Positions 35,639 to 45,356 of a stretch of DNA of 64,000 bases are shown here, piece by piece. Source of the DNA: Archangium gephyra (GTDB lineage Bacteria > Myxococcota > Myxococcia > Myxococcales > Myxococcaceae); assembly GCA_003243425.1 (NCBI GenBank), contig QFQP01000036.1, forward strand, positions 1-64,000, read 5' to 3'. Under the pieces are notes generated by a model. That model saw only the letters and a list, made by a program, of their open reading frames with translations. It was not told the DNA's origin and did not search any database. How positions within the stretch are numbered: position 1 is the first letter of the stretch; every line of letters starts with the position of its first letter. Position numbers and translations under genes: made by a program.

Positions 35639-37068
35639 TGAACGAAGGCCTTCTCGACGTCGCCTACCTCGCGGCTGGCGTGCTCTTCATTCGCTCTCTG
35701 GGCGGTCTGTCGAAACAGGAGACCGCATCGCAGGGAAATCTGTTCGGCATCATCGGCATGGTGCTCGCCATTGCGGTCACGTCGGTGGCGTGGGCGGTGT
35801 CAGGTGACCTCGCAACGCGCACGCACGGGCTCGGACTGCTGCTCGGCGCGGCGGTGATCGGCGGCGTCATCGGCGGTGGGCTCGCACGTCGCGTCGAGAT
35901 GACCGGCATGCCGGAGCTGGTCGCGGTGCTGCATTCGTTCGTCGGTCTGGCGGCGGTGCTGGTCGGGTTCTCGTCGTACCTGCGGCCGGTTCACGTCGCG
36001 CCCGACGTGCTGCGCCACACCGTTCACCTCGTCGAGATCTGGGTGGGCATCGCGGTCGGTGCGGTGACGCTGACCGGTTCGATCATCGCGTGGGCGAAGT
36101 TGAAGGGCTCGCTGACGGGCAAGCCGTTGCTGTTGCCGGGCCGTCACGTGCTCAACGCGATCGTCGCGCTGGCCATCATCGGCCTCGCGTATCCGTTCCT
36201 GTTCGCGAACGCGCACGACGGCCTCATCTATCTCGTCATCATGACGGTGCTCGCGTCGCTCATCGGCATTCACCTGGTGATGGCGATCGGTGGCGCCGAC
36301 ATGCCGGTCGTCGTTTCACTGCTCAACAGCTACTCGGGCTGGGCGGCGGCGGCGGCGGGCTTCATGCTGGCCAACGACCTGCTCATCGTCACCGGCGCGC
36401 TCGTCGGTTCGTCGGGCACTATTCTGTCGATCATCATGTGCCGCGCGATGAACCGGTCGATCCTCAACGTGGTCTTCGGAGGCTTCGGCACCGGTGACGC
36501 GAAGCCCGCCGCGAAGGGTGACGCCGCGCAGCCCGCCGGTGAAGTGCAGGAGATGAAGGCCGATGAAGTGGCAAAGCGCCTGCTCGAGGCGCGCAACGTC
36601 ATCATCGTGCCCGGCTACGGCATGGCGGTGTCACGCGCGCAGGGCTCGGTGAAAGAGCTGACGCACACGCTGCGTGAGAAGGGCGTCAACGTTCGCTTCG
36701 CGATTCACCCCGTCGCCGGCCGCCTGCCGGGTCACATGAACGTGCTGCTCGCCGAAGCCGGTGTTCCGTACGACATCGTTCAGGAGATGGAGCACATCAA
36801 CGCCGACTTCCCGACGACGGATGTGGTGCTGGTGATTGGCGCCAACGACATCGTGAACCCGGGCGCGCTCGACGACCCGAGCTCGAGCATCTACGGGATG
36901 CCGGTGTTGGAAGTGTGGAAGTCGAAGCTGACGGTGGTGTTCAAACGCGGCATGGCGGCGGGCTACGCGGGCGTCGAGAACCCGCTGTTCTATCTGCCGG
37001 GTACACGCATGTTGTTCGGCGACGCGAAGAAGACCGTCGATGCGTTGGTCACCGAAGTTCGAAAGTAG
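35635..37068 (+). CDS. pntB: NAD(P) transhydrogenase beta subunit PntB
   Basis: The 477-residue protein has about nine TM segments in residues 1-290 (domain II proton channel) and a C-terminal NADP(H)-binding domain III with IVPGYGMAVSRAQ, HPVAGRLPGHMNVLLAEA, VIGANDIVNPGA and KRGMAAGYAGVENPLFY, all diagnostic of PntB. Length matches the family. ATGA overlap with pntA ensures equal synthesis. Expected to supply NADPH. Confidence 0.93.
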   Translation: MMNEGLLDVAYLAAGVLFIRSLGGLSKQETASQGNLFGIIGMVLAIAVTSVAWAVSGDLATRTHGLGLLLGAAVIGGVIGGGLARRVEMTGMPELVAVLHSFVGLAAVLVGFSSYLRPVHVAPDVLRHTVHLVEIWVGIAVGAVTLTGSIIAWAKLKGSLTGKPLLLPGRHVLNAIVALAIIGLAYPFLFANAHDGLIYLVIMTVLASLIGIHLVMAIGGADMPVVVSLLNSYSGWAAAAAGFMLANDLLIVTGALVGSSGTILSIIMCRAMNRSILNVVFGGFGTGDAKPAAKGDAAQPAGEVQEMKADEVAKRLLEARNVIIVPGYGMAVSRAQGSVKELTHTLREKGVNVRFAIHPVAGRLPGHMNVLLAEAGVPYDIVQEMEHINADFPTTDVVLVIGANDIVNPGALDDPSSSIYGMPVLEVWKSKLTVVFKRGMAAGYAGVENPLFYLPGTRMLFGDAKKTVDALVTEVRK

Positions 37069-37073
37069 GCACC

Positions 37074-37343
37074 ATGTCGTTTCTCAAAGACCTCCATCAA
37101 GACAACCGCCTCGCGGAGCTCGAGGCAGAAGCGAACGCCAGCGTCGACAGCATCGGAACGCTGTCGCAGGCCATTCACGTCGAAAAGAAGCGCAACGACG
37201 TGCAGACCGCGCGAATCAAGGCGCTGGCCGAGGTCGTCGAAGCCACACTGCGATCTCTGAGTGCCAGTGGTGCGATGCCTGCAGCCCAGGCCGAAGCGCT
37301 GCTCTCGGTGCTCTCGCAGGCGATGGCGCCGGTGAAACTCTGA
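37074..37343 (+). CDS. Small coiled-coil hypothetical protein
   Basis: The 89-residue product from ATG 37074 begins MSFLKDLHQDNRLAELEAEANASVDSI and is predicted almost wholly helical, with heptad-like Leu/Ala spacing (IKALAEVVEATLRSLSASG) suggesting a short coiled coil. No signal or motif. It lies 5 bp after pntB and is probably translated from the same transcript; function unknown. Confidence 0.65.
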   Translation: MSFLKDLHQDNRLAELEAEANASVDSIGTLSQAIHVEKKRNDVQTARIKALAEVVEATLRSLSASGAMPAAQAEALLSVLSQAMAPVKL

Positions 37344-37377
37344 AAGGCAGCGCCGCCCCGTTTGTCTCTGAACCACG

Positions 37378-37919
37378 AAGGTCGACCTCTGCGCGTACGA
37401 CAAGAAGGCCATGCTCGCGCTCGCCCAAGAAAGTTCGATCAAGACCTGAGCGGCGGCTGGCGAAAGCTCGAAGCCAAACCGGAGTGCACCGAGGTCGCAG
37501 CGGAGCTGCTCGCGGAGTACCGCAAGGCACACTGGGGCAAATTCAAACCGCACGAGCTACACGCGAACTTCTGGCACGAAGGTCAGCTGCGCGCGGCCGT
37601 CGGTCGGTATGATCGCGCCGCGGTGCTGCTCGCGGCCGGTGTGAACCCCGGCGGTGACGTCGACTTTCTCGAGTACGCGCTGGGCACCATCGCGTTCCTC
37701 CGTCGCGACAAGGCGGGCCTCGAGGCCGCACGCGCACGGCTGGCGAAGATGCCCGCGCCGCCCGACTTCGAGCAGATGGCCGCGGAGATAAAGAAGAACT
37801 ACGGCCAGACCATCACCTGGCCGCCGAACCTCGACGTGCTCGATGGCTTGAGCAACTGCTTCGACAAGCCGTACCGCGAGGCGTACGACCTGCCCTGCCG
37901 CGCGAAGCCGGCGAAGTAA
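37378..37919 (+). pseudogene. Frameshifted remnant of a small periplasmic-type protein
   Basis: Bases 37381-37430 encode VDLCAYDKKAMLALAQE in one frame, while the continuation KFDQDLSGGWRKLEAK and the rest, to SNCFDKPYREAYDLPCR, lie in the next frame. Adding one base in the GAAAG run at about 37429-37433 restores a continuous AQEKFDQDLSGGWRKL, so a single-base deletion explains it. The N-terminal signal peptide expected for this family (typically ...CxYDxxALLALxxxxFDQDLxGGWR) is absent: an in-frame TGA lies at 37369. Only TTG 37362 could start the open frame. It looks like a decayed gene, or an assembly error. About 160 distal residues remain well conserved. Confidence 0.7.
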
Positions 37920-37977
37920 CTCGCGCGACTCGCTTCGACCCGGCGCGGCTTTCGTTCGCTCGAGCCATCTGGAGAGA

Positions 37978-40179
37978 ATGGAGCACCCCATGCTCGTGCC
38001 CTCACTCCGCCTCAGTCTCCTCGGCAGTCTTCTCTTCCTTGCCGCATGTGCACCCACCGGCATGCCTGACGGAGGCATCGCTGACGCCGGGCAGGTCGAC
38101 CCGCCGAACTGCAATGACGGCGAGAAGAACGGCACCGAAGTCGGGCCAGACTGCGGCGGCTCGTGCGAGCCGTGTCCCAACGGCGAGAGCTGCGTCGATG
38201 CCGCCGGCTGTCGCAGCGGAATCTGTCGTCAGGGCACCTGCGTGGCGCCGAGCTGTACCGACGGCCTGAAGAACAATGACGAGCTCGCGGTGGACTGTGG
38301 CGGCTCGTGCAGCGCCTGCGCTGATGGTCAGCCGTGCGCGGTCGCCACGGGCTGCACCAGCGGCGTCTGCACCGCGGGAACATGCGCAGCGCCGACCTGC
38401 ACCGACAACGTGAAGAACGGCGCGGAGATCGATCGCGACTGCGGCGGCGGCTGCGGGCCCTGTGGTCCTGGTCGCGCGTGCACCTCGGCTGCCGATTGCA
38501 CGAGCCTGGTGTGCACCAACAACGTCTGCGGCGCGGCGGTCTGCTTCGACGGAGTGAAGAACGGCACTGAAACCGATGTCGACTGCGGCAACCTGTGCGG
38601 CGTCTGCGCCGACGGCAAGGCCTGCGCCGCGGCCACCGACTGCACCAGCCGCAACTGCGTGTCGAACGTGTGCGTGGCTGTCAGCTGCACCGACACGCTG
38701 AAGAACGGCAACGAGACCGACGTGGACTGCGGCGGAAGCTGCAGCGCGTGCGCGGACGGCAAACAGTGCAATCAGGCCATGGACTGCACGAGCTTCGCGT
38801 GTGCCGCCGGCCTCTGCGTGCTCCCCACCTGCATGGACCACGTGAAGAACGGCAACGAGACCGCGACCGACTGCGGTGGCCCCGACTGTGGCCCCTGCGG
38901 CACCAACAGCGCGTGCGACGCCGCCGCTGATTGCCAGAGCGGGGTCTGCACCGCGAACGTGTGCGCCGCGCCGTCGTGCACCGACACCGTCAAGAACGGC
39001 ACCGAGACCGCGACCGACTGCGGCGGCAGCACATGCCCCACGTGTACCAATGGCCAGGCGTGTCTTGTTCCCACCGACTGCCAGACGGGCATCTGCCTCT
39101 CGAACGTCTGTGCGCCGCCGGGCTGCACCGACGGCATCAAGAACCAGGACGAGACGGGCATCGACTGCGGCGGCACGCTCTGCGGTCGGTGCGGCGGCGG
39201 CCAGGGCTGCGTCGGCAACGCCGACTGCCAGTCGAACATCTGCACCAACCTCGTGTGCGTGCCGCCGACGTGTTCAGACGGTCTGCTCAACCAGAACGAG
39301 AGCGCGATCGACTGTGGTGGCGTGTGCATGAAGTGCGGCACGGGCATCACGTGCAACCTCGCGACTGATTGTCAGAGCGGCATCTGCACCGCCGGAAATG
39401 TGTGCCAGGCACCTGCGTGCGGCGACGGCGTCAGGCAGCAGGGCGAAGGCTGCGACGACGGCAACCTCATCAACGGTGACGGGTGCTCGGCGACATGCAC
39501 CAACGAAGCGACGTGTCAGCTGCTGGCCATCAGCAGCTCCCGCGCGATGTTCACCATCGACAAGACGACTGCGCAGGTCACTGCCGGGCCCACCGCCGGA
39601 TCTGCAGCCGGCACCACCGGCGCGCTCGCGCAAGATCCGGTGACGCGCACGGTCTACGTGAGCTCGACCGGCAACGACGCGCTCTACACGATGGATCCGG
39701 CGACCGGCGCCATCACGTCGGTCGGCTCGTACGGCAATGCCACGGTGGTGATGCACGGCCTGGAGTGGGACTCGAGCACCGGCACGCTCTACGGCTGCAC
39801 GGAGGGCGCGCTCTACAGAATCAGCCACACCACCGGAGCCATCACGCTCGTCGGCAACACCGGTCTCACCGGGTTCTGCAACCTCGGCTACGACAGCGTG
39901 CACGACGTCATGTACATGGTGGTGAGTTCGACCACAGACAGCTCGTACATCATCAACCGGCAGACCGGCGCGCCGACCCTGCTCGGGCCGCTCGGAAGTG
40001 GCATGACGAACCCGCACGCCATGGCCTACGACCCCGCGACGGATCAGATGTTCATCTGGGACACGGGTCTCGACGGGTTGGGTGTGCTGAACCGCACGAC
40101 CGGCGCGGTCGCTGTTGTGGGAACGACGAGTGTCTCAGGAACGGGCAACCTGCTCGGCCTGGTGTGCCTCGTGCCGTAG
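37978..40179 (+). CDS. Lipoprotein with nine Cys-rich repeats and a propeller-like C-terminus
   Basis: The 733-residue product has a leader MLVPSLRLSLLGSLLFLAAC (start at 37978 or 37990; GGAGAGA precedes the first), so C24 is lipidated. Nine tandem units of about 48 residues follow (SCTDGxKNGxETDxDCGG, CxxCxxGxxCxxxxDCxSGxC), spanning about 45-480. A DUF4215-like unit (CGDGVRQQGEGCDDGNLINGDGC) comes next. The last 220 residues contain regularly spaced strands with TGAITSVG and DPATDQMF, consistent with a small beta-propeller or PQQ-like domain. Function unknown; secreted matrix or adhesion is likely. Confidence 0.78.
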   Translation: MEHPMLVPSLRLSLLGSLLFLAACAPTGMPDGGIADAGQVDPPNCNDGEKNGTEVGPDCGGSCEPCPNGESCVDAAGCRSGICRQGTCVAPSCTDGLKNNDELAVDCGGSCSACADGQPCAVATGCTSGVCTAGTCAAPTCTDNVKNGAEIDRDCGGGCGPCGPGRACTSAADCTSLVCTNNVCGAAVCFDGVKNGTETDVDCGNLCGVCADGKACAAATDCTSRNCVSNVCVAVSCTDTLKNGNETDVDCGGSCSACADGKQCNQAMDCTSFACAAGLCVLPTCMDHVKNGNETATDCGGPDCGPCGTNSACDAAADCQSGVCTANVCAAPSCTDTVKNGTETATDCGGSTCPTCTNGQACLVPTDCQTGICLSNVCAPPGCTDGIKNQDETGIDCGGTLCGRCGGGQGCVGNADCQSNICTNLVCVPPTCSDGLLNQNESAIDCGGVCMKCGTGITCNLATDCQSGICTAGNVCQAPACGDGVRQQGEGCDDGNLINGDGCSATCTNEATCQLLAISSSRAMFTIDKTTAQVTAGPTAGSAAGTTGALAQDPVTRTVYVSSTGNDALYTMDPATGAITSVGSYGNATVVMHGLEWDSSTGTLYGCTEGALYRISHTTGAITLVGNTGLTGFCNLGYDSVHDVMYMVVSSTTDSSYIINRQTGAPTLLGPLGSGMTNPHAMAYDPATDQMFIWDTGLDGLGVLNRTTGAVAVVGTTSVSGTGNLLGLVCLVP

Positions 40180-40183
40180 TGCT

Positions 40184-40849
40184 TCAGAGACTCCGCGATC
40201 GCTGCTTCATCGCGGAGTTTTCGAACCCGACGACGCCACTCGCGTCCGCCGAGTCACGGAACTCGGCGACGAACGCGCGGCCGATGTCGTCTTGATGCAC
40301 GGTGCCGAAGCGACCGGGGATCAGCTTACCCAACCAGTCGACGATCTTCGGCGTGTGCTCGTTGCCTCCGATGATGCCGGGCTGGAAGATCGCCAACCGC
40401 TTGAAGCCGATGGCTTCGACGGTCTCTTCCTTCAGCCCCATCACGCGGATGTATTTGAAGCGGCTCTTCGAAGTACTTCCGACGGCAGTGAGCAACCCGA
40501 AGTGTTCGACGCCTGCCGCATGAACGCCACGCGCGAACGCACCGACCACGCCCACCTCGAGCGCCTTCAATTCCTCTTCAGTGCACTTGTTCGAGCCCGC
40601 GCCCACGCCGACACACGACGCGGCGACGACCCGGCCCTCGAGCGACTTCGCGAGCGTCGTCACGCTCGACTGAAAGTCGTCCGCGCTCGTGTCCATCACC
40701 ACCTGACGAACCTTCGCGTCGACCGACTGTTTCATCGCCTTGCGGTTCACCATCACCACCTCCACGCACGTCGGCTCTGCAACGAGCGCACGAATCAACG
40801 CGCCGCCGACCTGCCCCGTGCCGCCGATGACGATGGCGCGAAAGCTCAC
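40184..40849 (-). CDS. NAD(P)H-binding atypical SDR (NmrA/HTATIP2-like)
   Basis: The 221-residue product starts with GTG 40849 overlapping the adaptor stop. It begins SFRAIVIGGTGQVGGALIRAL, with GGTGxVG of atypical short-chain reductases. KYIRVMGLKEETVEAIGFKRLAIFQPGIIGG follows the pattern of HTATIP2/TIP30-like proteins. The active YxxxK is not evident (KYIRVMGLKE is at the expected place), so it may be a redox sensor or chaperone-like protein. It is the third gene of the efflux operon, which is unusual. Confidence 0.75.
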   Translation of the reverse strand: MSFRAIVIGGTGQVGGALIRALVAEPTCVEVVMVNRKAMKQSVDAKVRQVVMDTSADDFQSSVTTLAKSLEGRVVAASCVGVGAGSNKCTEEELKALEVGVVGAFARGVHAAGVEHFGLLTAVGSTSKSRFKYIRVMGLKEETVEAIGFKRLAIFQPGIIGGNEHTPKIVDWLGKLIPGRFGTVHQDDIGRAFVAEFRDSADASGVVGFENSAMKQRSRSL

Positions 40850-42114
40850 TTCGCGGGCTCCACCTTCGGCGCCGCCGGCTGAATGATCTCCACCTTCGTT
40901 CCGTCATCGAGCGCCGAGCTCGCCAGCTTCACCACGCGCTCGTCACCATTGAGCCCCGTCGAGATCTGCAGCGCTGAGCCCATGTCGCGCTCGATGACGA
41001 CCTTCCTCATCGACACCGTGTTCTGCGCGTCGACCACCGCGACGCGCGTGCCCTTCGAGTCGGTGTACAGCGCCGTCGCCGGCACCTCGAGCAACCGATG
41101 CGGCACCGGCAGGTTCAACGCCACCTGCACGTACATGCCCGAGAGCAGCTCGTGCTCCGGGTTCGGCACGCGCACTTCGGTCGTCATGGTGCGCGACACC
41201 TCGTCGAGCGAACCGGCCGAACGCGACACCTGCCCCCTGAATTCCTTGCCGGCGAACTCACGCACCGTCACCACCGCTTGAGCACCGGTCTTCACGCTCG
41301 GCGCCACGTCTTGCGGCACGTTGATGAACACACGAATCGGGTCGGTGTTCTGAATGCGGTACAGCGGGTTGGTGGTGCCCGCGTTCACGAGCATTCCGCG
41401 CTCCACGAAGCGCTGCACCACGCGCCCCGAGAACGGCGCGACCACCTTCGTGAAGCCCTTGGTCTGCTGCAGCCGCCGCAGATTCGCCTGCGCCGCGGCC
41501 ACGTTCGCGGTCGCGACACCGACGCTCGCCGCATCGACGTCGGCCTGGCCCTGACGCTGCTCGAAGTCCTGCTGCGAGGCGATGCCCGCGGGCGCCAGCG
41601 TCTTGTAGCGCTCGGCCATGGTCGTCGAGACCGAGACCGCCGACTTCGCGCGAATCACCGACGCCTCCGCCTCGGCCAGTTGCGCCCTGCCCTGCTCGAG
41701 CTGGGCGTCGAGCTCCGGCGTGTCGATCTCCATCAACACGTCGCCCTCTTTCACGTCATCGCCGAGGTCGACGTTCCACTTCTTCACGTACCCGGCCACC
41801 CGCGGGTACAGCACCGTGTCTTCGAGCGGCTGCGCGGTGCCCGGCAACACCATCGCGCGGTCCGAGCTCAACACTTTGGGTTGAATCACCTCGACGCGCG
41901 GCAGCGCACCGGCCTCGGCCGAAAACTCCTTCTCGAGCTCGTGGCGCCCGAGCAGCTTCGGCAGGAACCCCACGAGGAACAGCACCACCAGCGCCGCGAT
42001 CGCCGCGCCCACGATGAACACGCCGCGCTTCGACGACACCTTCGTCGGAGGCGGCAGTTCAAAGCCGAGATCGTCTTCGGCCACCGGCTTGTCGCGTGAA
42101 GAAGGTTCGCTCAC
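40846..42114 (-). CDS. RND efflux periplasmic adaptor (membrane fusion protein)
   Basis: The 422-residue protein has an N-terminal TM anchor (about 31-50, VFIVGAAIAALVVLFLVGF), a lipoyl-like half (PRVAGYVKKWNVDLGDDVKEGDVLMEID), an alpha-hairpin (about 130-200, Ala/Gln rich), the second lipoyl half (VVAPFSGRVVQRFVERG), beta-barrel and membrane-proximal domains (LSGMYVQVAL). It links the RND pump to an outer-membrane channel. It overlaps the RND gene by 4 bp and is downstream of it. Confidence 0.9.
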   Translation of the reverse strand: MSEPSSRDKPVAEDDLGFELPPPTKVSSKRGVFIVGAAIAALVVLFLVGFLPKLLGRHELEKEFSAEAGALPRVEVIQPKVLSSDRAMVLPGTAQPLEDTVLYPRVAGYVKKWNVDLGDDVKEGDVLMEIDTPELDAQLEQGRAQLAEAEASVIRAKSAVSVSTTMAERYKTLAPAGIASQQDFEQRQGQADVDAASVGVATANVAAAQANLRRLQQTKGFTKVVAPFSGRVVQRFVERGMLVNAGTTNPLYRIQNTDPIRVFINVPQDVAPSVKTGAQAVVTVREFAGKEFRGQVSRSAGSLDEVSRTMTTEVRVPNPEHELLSGMYVQVALNLPVPHRLLEVPATALYTDSKGTRVAVVDAQNTVSMRKVVIERDMGSALQISTGLNGDERVVKLASSALDDGTKVEIIQPAAPKVEPAK

Positions 42115-45100
42115 AAGTGCTCCACGAGAGGGTCGGGCTGCGCGGCCTTGCGACGCAGCACGCTGTACATGACGGGCACGAAGAAGAGCGTGGTCAGGGT
42201 CGCGACCATCAGGCCTCCGATGACCGCGCGGCCCAGCGGCGCGTTCTGCTCACCGCCTTCGCCCAGCCCCAGCGACATGGGCAGCATGCCGATGATCATC
42301 GCCGCCGCCGTCATCATCACCGGGCGCAGTCGCGTCATGCCCGACGCGAGGGCCGCCTGCGTCGCATCACGGCCGACCTTGCGCTGATCGTTCGCGAAGG
42401 TGACGACCAGAATCGAGTTCGCGGTCGCCACGCCCACGCACATCAGCGAGCCCATCAACGCCGGCACGCTCAACGTCGTCTGCGTGAGGAACAACATCCA
42501 CGCGATGCCCGCAAGCGCGCCCGGCAGCGCCATCAAGATGATGAGCGGGTCGACCCACGACTGAAAGTTCACCACCATCAACAGGTAGACCAGCAGCACC
42601 GCGAAGATGAGGCCGAAGCCCAGGCCGCGGAACGAAGAGTTCATGCTCTCGATCTGCCCCTTCACCTTCACCGTGGTGCCACGAGGAAAGTCCTTCTTCA
42701 TGCCGTCGACGATGCGGTCGATGGCGCTCGCCACGCTGCCCAGGTCGGTGCCTTCGACGTTGGCCTGCACGTCGAACGTACGCGTGGCGTTGAAGTGCGT
42801 GATGTTCACCGGGCCCGTGCTGCGGCGCACGCTGGCCACGTTCGACAACATCTGCGGCGTACCGCGCGAGCCAATCGACAACGGCGTGGTCTTCAACGCG
42901 TCGATGGAGTCGATGGTGTACTGCGGCGTCTGCACCGCCACGAGGTACTGAACACCGCGCTTGTCGAGCCAGTAGGTCGGCGCAACCTGCGAGCTCGAGC
43001 TCAGCGACACCAGCACGTCGTTGGCCACGTCACGCTGCGTGAGCCCCATGCCGCTGGCCATGGTGCGGTCCACGTCGATGCGCAGCTGCGGCCGGTACTG
43101 CACCTGCGCGAGGTGCACGTCGGCGGCGCCCGGCACCTGCTTCAACTTCTCGGCGATGGCCGCGGCGATGCCGTACGTCTTCTCTTCGTTGCCGACCGCG
43201 CCGGTGACCTGCACGTCGATGGGCGCCGGCAGACCGAAGTTGAGCACCTGCGTCGAGATGTCCGGCGCGAGGAAGAAGAACGTCGAGTCGGGATACTTCT
43301 CGTTGAGCACGCGGCGCAGCTTCGACACGTATTGCTCGGTCGGCTGGTGGTGCTCGTGCAGCGAGATGAGGATCTGCCCGTCGGCCGAAGAGATCAGCGC
43401 GCCTTCCGACAACGACAGGTTGATGCCTGAAGTCGGAATGCCCATGTTGTCGATGAGCGTCGCGATCTCGTCGGGCGGAATGACGGTGCGAATGGTGTCT
43501 TCGATTTCGGCGAAGCGCTTCTCGGTCTCTTCGATGCGCGTGCCGGGCACGCCGCGCACGTGCAGCTTGATGAGACCCGCGTCGACCGCCGGGAAGAAGT
43601 CGCGGCCCACCAGCAACATCAGGCTCATCGACCCGAGCGCGAAGACCGAGAAGCCGATGATGACGCTGCGACGGTTCGCCAACGCCCACGCCAGCCACCC
43701 GCCGTACCAGCCGCGGAGCTGATCGAACCGCCGGTTGAACGCCGCGAAGAACGGGTGCACGTGGCCGTGGTTCGCCGCTTCCTTCTCCAGCAGCGCGCGC
43801 ACCATCGTCGGCACCAGCGTGCGCGAGAGGAAGTACGACATGAGCATCGCGAACACGACGGCCATGGCCATGGGCACGAAGAGCGACTTCGCCGAGCCGG
43901 TGATGAAGCCGACGGGCACGAACACGATGCAGATGCAGAGCGTCGAGACCAGCGCGGGCACGGCGATCTCCTGCGCGCCGTCGACGATGCTCTGAATGAA
44001 CGACTTCTTCTGCCCCATGTTGCGGTGGATGTTCTCGATGGCCACCGTCGCGTCGTCGACGAGAATGCCGACGGCCAGCGCCAGCCCGCCGAGCGTCATC
44101 ACGTTCAGCGTCTGCCCCAACGCGCCCATGATGATGATGCTGGTGAGGATCGACAGCGGAATGCTGACCACCACCACCAACGTGCTCCGCCAGCTGCCGA
44201 GGAAGAGCAGGATCATCAGCGCCGTCAGCCCTGCGGCGATGAGCGCCTCGCTGATGACGCCGGTGACCGCCGCGCGCACGAAGACCGATTGATCGAACAG
44301 CAGCGAGACCTTGAGCTCCTTCGGGAGCTTGGCCAGCGCGCCGGGCATGATGTCCTTCACGGCGTCGACCACGTCGAGCGTGCTGGCGCTGCCGTTCTTC
44401 AGAATCGTCATCAGCGCGGCTTTGCGGCCAGCCATGTGAACGATGCTGGTCTGCGGCGCCGACCCGTCGCGCACGTTGCCGACGTCGCGCACGAAGATGG
44501 TCTTCCCGTTCACGGTGCGCAGCGGAATGTTGCCGATCTCCTCGAGCAGCTCGGGGTTCGAGTTGAGGATGATGGGAAACTCGCTCTCGCCGATCTTCGC
44601 GGTGCCGCCGGGAAGAATGACGTTCTGCAACCCGAGCGCGGCGTTGACGTCACGCGGTGACAGCCCCCACGCGTAGAGACGCTGCGGGTCGATGTCGATC
44701 TGAATCTGCCGCTGCCGCCCACCGTACGGGAACGGGATCTGCGCGCCGGGGATCGTCGAGATGTCCGCGCGCAGGAAGTTGAAGCCGAGGTCGAAGAGCT
44801 GCTGCTCGCTCAGCGTGTCCGACTCGAGCGCGGCCTGAATGATGGGCACGTTCGACGCCGAGTACCTGATGATGAGCGGCGGCACCGTGCCCGGCGGCAT
44901 CTGCCGTACGGCCGACTGGCTGACCGCGGTGATCTGCGCCACGGCGGCGTCGACGCTCGCCCCCGGCTGCAGGAACACCTTCACCACCACCATGCCGGTC
45001 AGCGACTGGCTCTCGATGTGCTCGATGTCGTTGACGACCGTGGTGACGAAGCGCTCGTAGTTGGTGGTGATGCGCTTCTCCATCTCCTCGGGAGGGAGAC

Positions 45101-45257
45101 CGCCGTAGCTCCACACCACCGAGACGACGGGGATGTCGATGGTGGGGAAGATGTCGGTCGGAATCCGGAGGATCGTGAAGATCCCCAGAATCACGATCAG
45201 CATCGACATGACGACGAACGTGTACGGACGCTGAAGTGCAATTCGGACCAACCACAT
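42111..45257 (-). CDS. RND family efflux permease (AcrB/CzcA-type)
   Basis: The 1048-residue pump has 12 TM segments and two large periplasmic loops, the standard length. TM4 carries the proton-relay pair D401-D402 in VGILVDDATVAIENI. AIHMLS-type blocks near the N-terminus (TDIFPTIDIPVVSVVWSYGGLPPEE) and PVMMTAAAMIIGMLPMSLGLGEGGEQNAPLGRAV near the end are typical of HAE-1-like pumps with drug or solvent specificity rather than metal-exporters. It is the first gene of an operon with the adaptor and an SDR. No TolC-like gene follows, so the outer channel is probably encoded elsewhere. Confidence 0.9.
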   Translation of the reverse strand: MWLVRIALQRPYTFVVMSMLIVILGIFTILRIPTDIFPTIDIPVVSVVWSYGGLPPEEMEKRITTNYERFVTTVVNDIEHIESQSLTGMVVVKVFLQPGASVDAAVAQITAVSQSAVRQMPPGTVPPLIIRYSASNVPIIQAALESDTLSEQQLFDLGFNFLRADISTIPGAQIPFPYGGRQRQIQIDIDPQRLYAWGLSPRDVNAALGLQNVILPGGTAKIGESEFPIILNSNPELLEEIGNIPLRTVNGKTIFVRDVGNVRDGSAPQTSIVHMAGRKAALMTILKNGSASTLDVVDAVKDIMPGALAKLPKELKVSLLFDQSVFVRAAVTGVISEALIAAGLTALMILLFLGSWRSTLVVVVSIPLSILTSIIIMGALGQTLNVMTLGGLALAVGILVDDATVAIENIHRNMGQKKSFIQSIVDGAQEIAVPALVSTLCICIVFVPVGFITGSAKSLFVPMAMAVVFAMLMSYFLSRTLVPTMVRALLEKEAANHGHVHPFFAAFNRRFDQLRGWYGGWLAWALANRRSVIIGFSVFALGSMSLMLLVGRDFFPAVDAGLIKLHVRGVPGTRIEETEKRFAEIEDTIRTVIPPDEIATLIDNMGIPTSGINLSLSEGALISSADGQILISLHEHHQPTEQYVSKLRRVLNEKYPDSTFFFLAPDISTQVLNFGLPAPIDVQVTGAVGNEEKTYGIAAAIAEKLKQVPGAADVHLAQVQYRPQLRIDVDRTMASGMGLTQRDVANDVLVSLSSSSQVAPTYWLDKRGVQYLVAVQTPQYTIDSIDALKTTPLSIGSRGTPQMLSNVASVRRSTGPVNITHFNATRTFDVQANVEGTDLGSVASAIDRIVDGMKKDFPRGTTVKVKGQIESMNSSFRGLGFGLIFAVLLVYLLMVVNFQSWVDPLIILMALPGALAGIAWMLFLTQTTLSVPALMGSLMCVGVATANSILVVTFANDQRKVGRDATQAALASGMTRLRPVMMTAAAMIIGMLPMSLGLGEGGEQNAPLGRAVIGGLMVATLTTLFFVPVMYSVLRRKAAQPDPLVEHL

Positions 45258-45356
45258 ACGCGAGGCTGTAAGTGCGCTCGCACATGACGTTTGTCCACCC
45301 GATGTGCTGCACGGCCCGTCGGAAAATCTGAACGGTTCGTGCCCGCTCGCTCCGGC

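Noticed and set aside
38120..39420. Second block of regular repeats
   Set aside because: It encodes the nine Cys-rich units of a lipoprotein; spacers and repeats of CRISPR type are absent.
42111..45257. Metal-exporting (CzcA-type) RND pump
   Set aside because: The general HAE-1-like motifs fit drug export better, and no metal regulator or TolC is nearby.
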